Part shown: positions 59,711 through 64,000 of the stretch, piece by piece
Numbering within the stretch: the first letter of the stretch is position 1
How the letters are laid out: every line of letters starts with the position of its first letter
Source: Cerrena zonata
Taxonomy: Eukaryota; Basidiomycota; Agaricomycetes; Polyporales; Cerrenaceae
Assembly (NCBI GenBank): GCA_038087015.1
Contig: JASBNA010000007.1
Span: forward strand, 372,001 to 436,000
Length of the DNA: 64,000 bases
Direction: 5' to 3'
Position numbers and translations under genes: made by a program
The notes under the pieces: generated by a model
Seen by the model: the letters and a program-made list of their open reading frames with translations, nothing else
Database searches by the model: none
Told to the model about the DNA's origin: nothing

Positions 59711-60103
59711 ATGACTGTCCCGACCACATCCTTAATGCCACATAAAACCACATCCATCTTCTATCCTACTCAATTGAGACCAGATGTTCAGTTATCCAAT
59801 CTTCATACACAACGCGCATCGACTAGCCTTGTCGTTGCAGGCGCCATCGTCTTCGGAGGTGAGTAACCCACACCATATAACGTGGATCCCTCATTCTTAT
59901 CTCTAATGTATCCTATAGTGCTGTTTCTCCCCTTTAATTTAGCATCCTTCGTTAACGTAAGGAAAATCCGATCTACACTAGAACTATGGTGCAGTCGCAA
60001 CAATCTATCTCCGAGAATTCAGCCCACCGCGCATGTATCCATTGAGCCATATTTCTTCCCCGCCGAGGGCTTCGGACAGTATAATCGGAATGAGTCTCAC
60101 TAA
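59711..60103 (+). CDS. Small single-pass membrane protein 3
   Basis: Exons 59711-59858 and 59919-60103 give 110 residues. The first exon ends TSLVVAGAIVFGG, and the second begins VLFLPFNLASFVN. The phase-1 intron splits the membrane segment exactly as in copies 1 and 2. The tail (SRNNLSPRIQPTAHVS) is soluble. The start ATG was chosen because earlier in-frame starts lack ATG. Function is unknown. Confidence 0.65.
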
Positions 60104-61144
60104 TTGTTCTATTCGAGACAACGTAGTTCGCCGAAATAGATCAAACCCATATCTTTTCCAAAGTGAGCTGACAGATTGATTTTCTGGTCACGTCTAACTT
60201 TGTATCAATTTTATGGACACTACAACCTATGAATTTTGCATTAGAAATATTCCGTGCTTTCTTACGATATGTATACTGATGTAACCTGTTGTCGGAGCGT
60301 TTCTGTCTAATTTGTTCTTTGTCTAATGTTTCTCATTTCAATCTAATCATCGTCTTTCAAGTTATATTCTTATATTGGCAATTACTCGGGTTATCATATC
60401 GGAATATACAGCAGTCAATGTGGGGTTTCTCATGATGTTTTAGAAGTTCTACTGGACTAGCCCAGTTATATAGTTTTTGTAGTCAAAGTCTGAGAGCGCG
60501 CGAGCGCTCCGCTAGATTCTCCGAGTCTTCTACCCTCCATCTACTCTTGTGTACGAGGGTCGAAATTCTCACATTAACAGAACATTTGTTATTACAAGAA
60601 GGTATCTCAAACTTCGCTCTTAAGGTCTAATACCAGACAGTCTGGGAACTCTTCCTGCGTCCTGGTCAGCCAGGTCACATGTGGAATGGCCTAACAGACT
60701 GTGAGATCCTTTTGGAGATAAAGGATCCTATTTCAGCAGGCATTTGAACCGATTTAGCTCAAGGGAGTCCGTTTTATTGGAACCACCCCACCTCCTCTCC
60801 GAATTCAGAGTAGCGCCATGTGGATACATGTTCAGTGATTCACCTCTCTCAGTGCAGTACTAGCCAATCATATTGGTGTTCGCTCCGACTCATTGTGTTT
60901 CACTCAGAAACCTTACTGTGGGTGACCATACAGCTGGCCTTCTATGATAGGATGTGACAACTTACATGCGACATCGGACTTCCGTGGATGCTGAGTGCCT
61001 AAAGTATGACGTACATCCTAGGGATGTGGGTATTTCCTCTTGACCTTTCGTGTACTCCAGACCCACATTGAGACTGGGATATAAAATGACATGTCGTGTC
61101 GCCTCGCTATCTGCCACTCCTCCATCACTACTCATCACATAGAA
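60104..61144. other. Intergenic, no gene recognised
   Basis: About 1 kb of AT-rich sequence. A short palindromic GC-rich motif occurs near 60493-60507. The end is the likely promoter of the alcohol dehydrogenase gene. Confidence 0.35.
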
Positions 61145-62447
61145 ATGTCCCTTCCAGAGAGCTACAAGGCATATGCCTTCACTGACCTCCACGGAGACCT
61201 GAAACCCGTCACTATTGACTGGAAAGATCCAGCAAAGAACGAAGTTGTTGTCAAAGTTCTTGCCTGTGGTGTTTGTGCGGGGTAATGGGAACCAACCGAT
61301 GGATACGTCTGGACTATACGCTAAATCATAATTTTAGGGACGAAATCGTGAGGGATCAAATATTCCCTACCGGTCTTCCTCGTATCCCGGGACATGAAAT
61401 AGTAGGCGATATCGTTCGCGTCGGGCCAGGCGTGACTGCGTTTGAAAAAGGCGACAGAGTTGGTAGTGGATGGCATGGCGGACATTGCTTCACTTGCACT
61501 CCTTGTCTCGAAGGGAATTTCAATCTGTGCGACAAAGAAGAAATCAATGGTGAGGAGCCCTCATATCTGATAAGGATATGCTGCTGACAAGATAGAAATG
61601 ATACGATTATGTTCTAGGAATATTCAGAGACGGAGGATACGCAGAATATGCCACTCTCAGAATTGAGTCCCTTGTCCGCATTCCAGAAGGAATGGATCCG
61701 CGGGAAGCCGCACCGCTTATGTGTGCTGGGGTAACGGTGTTTAGTGCGTCAATAAATGTCCACGGTACATGCTAGAACACTGATCACAGATTGATTTAGA
61801 CTCCCTCCGTAATATGACTGTCAAGCATGGTGACGTAGTGGCGGTCCAAGGTATTGGGTGGGTGTTCTTCGAAAATAAACTGTTTCCACCACTTACCCTT
61901 CCATACCCAGCGGTCTCGGGCATCTAGGTATTCAATTTGCCAACAAAATGGGATATCACGTCGTTGCGCTCTCCTCGTCTCCTAGAAAGCGTGAAATTGC
62001 GTTACAGCTCGGAGCAAGTGACTATCTCGATTCATCTCAAGTGGATCAAGCTGCAGAACTACAGAAGATCGGAGGTGCTAATGTCATAATAACTTGTGCT
62101 CCCAGCGGGAGAAGTATGAGTCCGTTGCTTCACGGATTAGCTAAAGGCGGAACTCTCCTAGTACTCGGGGCTACACCTGACCCACTAGAAGTTCCAACCG
62201 GTGAGTACGTTGATCGTTAATATAAGAATACACTAACCGGGTAATAGGACTCATACTCAACAAGCGACTGTCCATTCGCGGTTGGCCGTGTGGGTCAGCC
62301 AAAGACTGCAGTGATACCTTACGTTTCGCACTGCGAAAGGATGTGAAAACTTTGATCGAGATTTTTCCTCTTGACAAGGCGCAGGATGCCTATGATCACC
62401 GTAGCTCCGCAAGGTTCCGGGCTGTACTCGTTCCTTCGGTGTCCTGA
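61145..62447 (+). CDS. Zinc-dependent alcohol dehydrogenase
   Basis: Six exons (61145-61281, 61338-61549, 61618-61743, 61800-61857, 61911-62200, 62248-62447) join in phase to 340 residues. Medium-chain ADH marks: CGVCAGDEIV for the catalytic-zinc Cys region, GHEIVG with the His-Glu pair, the structural-zinc lobe CFTCTPCLEGNFNLC, and the Rossmann motif GIGGLGHLGIQFA. The catalytic-site region reads A-G-D rather than the more usual G-S-D. The enzyme is cytosolic and probably oxidises primary alcohols or aldehydes with NAD(P). It is intact, with no frame breaks. Confidence 0.92.
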
Positions 62448-62874
62448 GTAATACGCTCGGGATTATCTACGTAATCTTCTCGTTTATAGATCTGTATTCT
62501 TTCAGTCGTGTGTGATATGATATTGCTAGGGAAATATCGAACTTCCTAGCAAATATGATGTATTTGGTGAGAACATAGACTGTGAGTATTGAAGAGTGGA
62601 AAGAATACATGGTACACGAACGCATAGAGAATCGCACAGCGTAAATACATGGTAGAAAATAAGGGTCCACGTGTATAAAGGATTGTGACAGGCCTCTCAG
62701 AGGACTTGAGATAATATAGCTATAACATAGTGCTTCGTGTTCTTCTTGAAGATAATTACAGTCTTGCGAGCTGATATGCGTGTAGAATCTCTGCAATCTG
62801 TGTGTATTTAGCACGAGCAGTGCCCGCTCTACCACGGAGAAGATCAGGACTATTCTGTGTCGGGAGAAGCGAAT
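62448..62874. other. Convergent intergenic spacer
   Basis: The 3' flanks of the ADH and helical protein genes. Nothing else was recognised. Confidence 0.4.
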
Positions 62875-64000
62875 TTAACACAAAGACGTAGAATTGTCAA
62901 GGCTGTTACTTTCCTGGTCATCAGTACAGATAAGATCGAGTTGATTATGGAGAGATCTGAGTTCTACTGCAATCTTTATAGGAATAGAGATGGTCAGATT
63001 GTTTCATAAGCGGGTTATTGCTAAGGTATATACCTCATTCCATACACCTTGAAAAGCAGCTATCTTCGTCGCAACATTTTGGATTTGACTCAAACCTATG
63101 TCGTTGAGGAGCTGATGTCTTCGATATTTTGCTTGAGCTACTTCAGATTTAACTTCCGCGAAGTCGTTCAGGAGCGTTGTCAGTCTACAATAAAGATCCT
63201 GTGGAGATTTATATGAGATGAAACCAATTTGACTGAGAGAGATGTTGAATACCCGAGCCATGCTCAGCTCTGTCTGGTAGCTGCCGCGAAGAAACGACAT
63301 CATACCATTCACTGCAACAGAACCAATGGCGGCTACGAGTGCGAAGCGCAAAGCTAACATCTGTACACATTGGTTCGATGATTAGCTTTTGGCTAAATAC
63401 AGGAGCACGGCAGATTTACAGCACCTTGTACTTGAGCCTGAAAGGAACCTTAGTTTAATTTATGTTTTATAACAAACAAGTATATGTGTGTACCTTTGAA
63501 TAGATTTCTCTGCTTCTTCGAGCTGAAGGGAGCAGCCAATGAGGGGTATCAAAAACCGAAATAGTCGACTGCTTTGAATTGTGGCCTTCCAGTCGTTCAT
63601 AAAGGCATTAACCTCGAAGACTAAGTCTCTCAATCGGTTGGTTACACTCTTGCTTAGGATATTTTTCTTCTCGAGGTGTGATTGAAGAAGCTGTTACTTC
63701 CTCATTAGCAAATGAAGACATTAAAATCTGGGTAATAGGATCACTAACATTGTAGTATCTGTTGATTTCTTCCATTTTACTTTGATTGTCAAGACCGGGT
63801 TGTAGGATTACACCATCGAGAAAGCAAATAAAATCTACATCATGTCATTCATCAGTGGAGTCATTGCAATATACATAATTTCTGTATACCTTCAACAATC
63901 TGCCTCGCTGAGCCTGCACAGCTACGTGAAGACCAAAGGATATCATGAAATTTCTAGCGATCCGTATTAGTATGGATATGTGGTCGAGTTCAATACCAGG
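62875..64000 (-). CDS. Long-helix protein with central hydrophobic segment, copy 2 (5' end beyond window)
   Basis: The stop TAA is at 62877-62875 and the start lies outside the window. Exons match copy 1 at 32.1-33.4 kb in order and splice phase: a piece reading FHDILWSSRSCAGSARQIVE (copy 1 WDSKDLAGSARVAVN), then DFICFLDGV, a coiled exon (SKSVTNRLRDLVFEV), a short LKYK exon, a hydrophobic segment (FALVAAIGSVAVNGMMSF), and LSQIQNVATKIAAFQGVWNE. The last exon ends with a Ser/Asn-rich tail. As in copy 1, no signal peptide is visible in the portion present. The two copies are diverged, so the duplication is not recent. Confidence 0.65.

Noticed and set aside
60485..60520. GC-rich palindrome as a second MITE end
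   Set aside because: It shares only a short GCGCGAGCGCTC core with the MITE repeats and has no partner or TA flank.
1..64000. CRISPR array, bacterial operon or phage content
   Set aside because: No spaced direct repeats were seen, and all recognised genes are intron-rich fungal nuclear genes.

Overview
The window looks like nuclear DNA of a mushroom-forming basidiomycete (Agaricomycetes). Evidence seen directly: genes on both strands are packed with short introns of about 45-70 bases using GT..AG, often GTAAGT or GTACGT donors. The protein content also fits: a DUF6533-type seven-helix protein, F-box proteins, MYND-finger proteins, a DHA-type MFS carrier, a secreted M64 peptidase and a pectin methylesterase. 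No species can be named from sequence alone. No rRNA, tRNA or CRISPR array was recognised.

Layout. 0-7.6 kb: a small Ser-rich ORF, a tail-anchored MYND/Cys-rich protein, an unrecognised minus-strand gene, a 673-residue low-complexity protein ending in a CaaX box, and a degraded 7TM-like stretch. 7.6-15 kb: secreted M64 metallopeptidase, ribosomal-L1-domain ribosome biogenesis protein, MYND protein, F-box protein. 15-22 kb, all minus: MFS transporter, unrecognised fragments, DUF6533 7TM protein, Pep12-like syntaxin. 22.6-31.5 kb, all plus: pectin methylesterase, mitochondrial ribosomal protein uL5m, and a Cdc7/SepH septation kinase with an ARM-like tail. 32-39 kb: a helical membrane protein, a sugar porter, mitochondrial processing peptidase beta, and small single-pass membrane protein 1. 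42-49 kb: SDR enzyme, a Crinkler-like protein with a kinase-like C-terminus, a 760-bp mariner-type MITE, and a second F-box protein. 49.8-57 kb: NAD-dependent glutamate dehydrogenase and electron-transfer flavoprotein beta. 57.8-64 kb: small membrane proteins 2 and 3, a zinc alcohol dehydrogenase, and a second copy of the helical membrane family, cut by the window end.

How genes relate. The housekeeping genes (MPP-beta, uL5m, ETF-beta, NAD-GDH, Cdc7 kinase, syntaxin, L1-domain protein) give a core chromosomal backdrop; GDH and ETF-beta lie divergently and both serve mitochondrial or catabolic metabolism. Accessory families lie between them. Three small membrane proteins share one phase-1 intron position inside the membrane segment. 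Two long helical proteins share architecture and exon junctions. One gene joins a Crinkler-like header to a kinase-like tail.

A caution. About half of the conserved genes contain one or more single-base frame breaks, mostly in short homopolymers, where homology continues in another frame. The simplest reading is residual indel error in the assembly, so reading-frame breaks here should not be taken as pseudogenes without reads.
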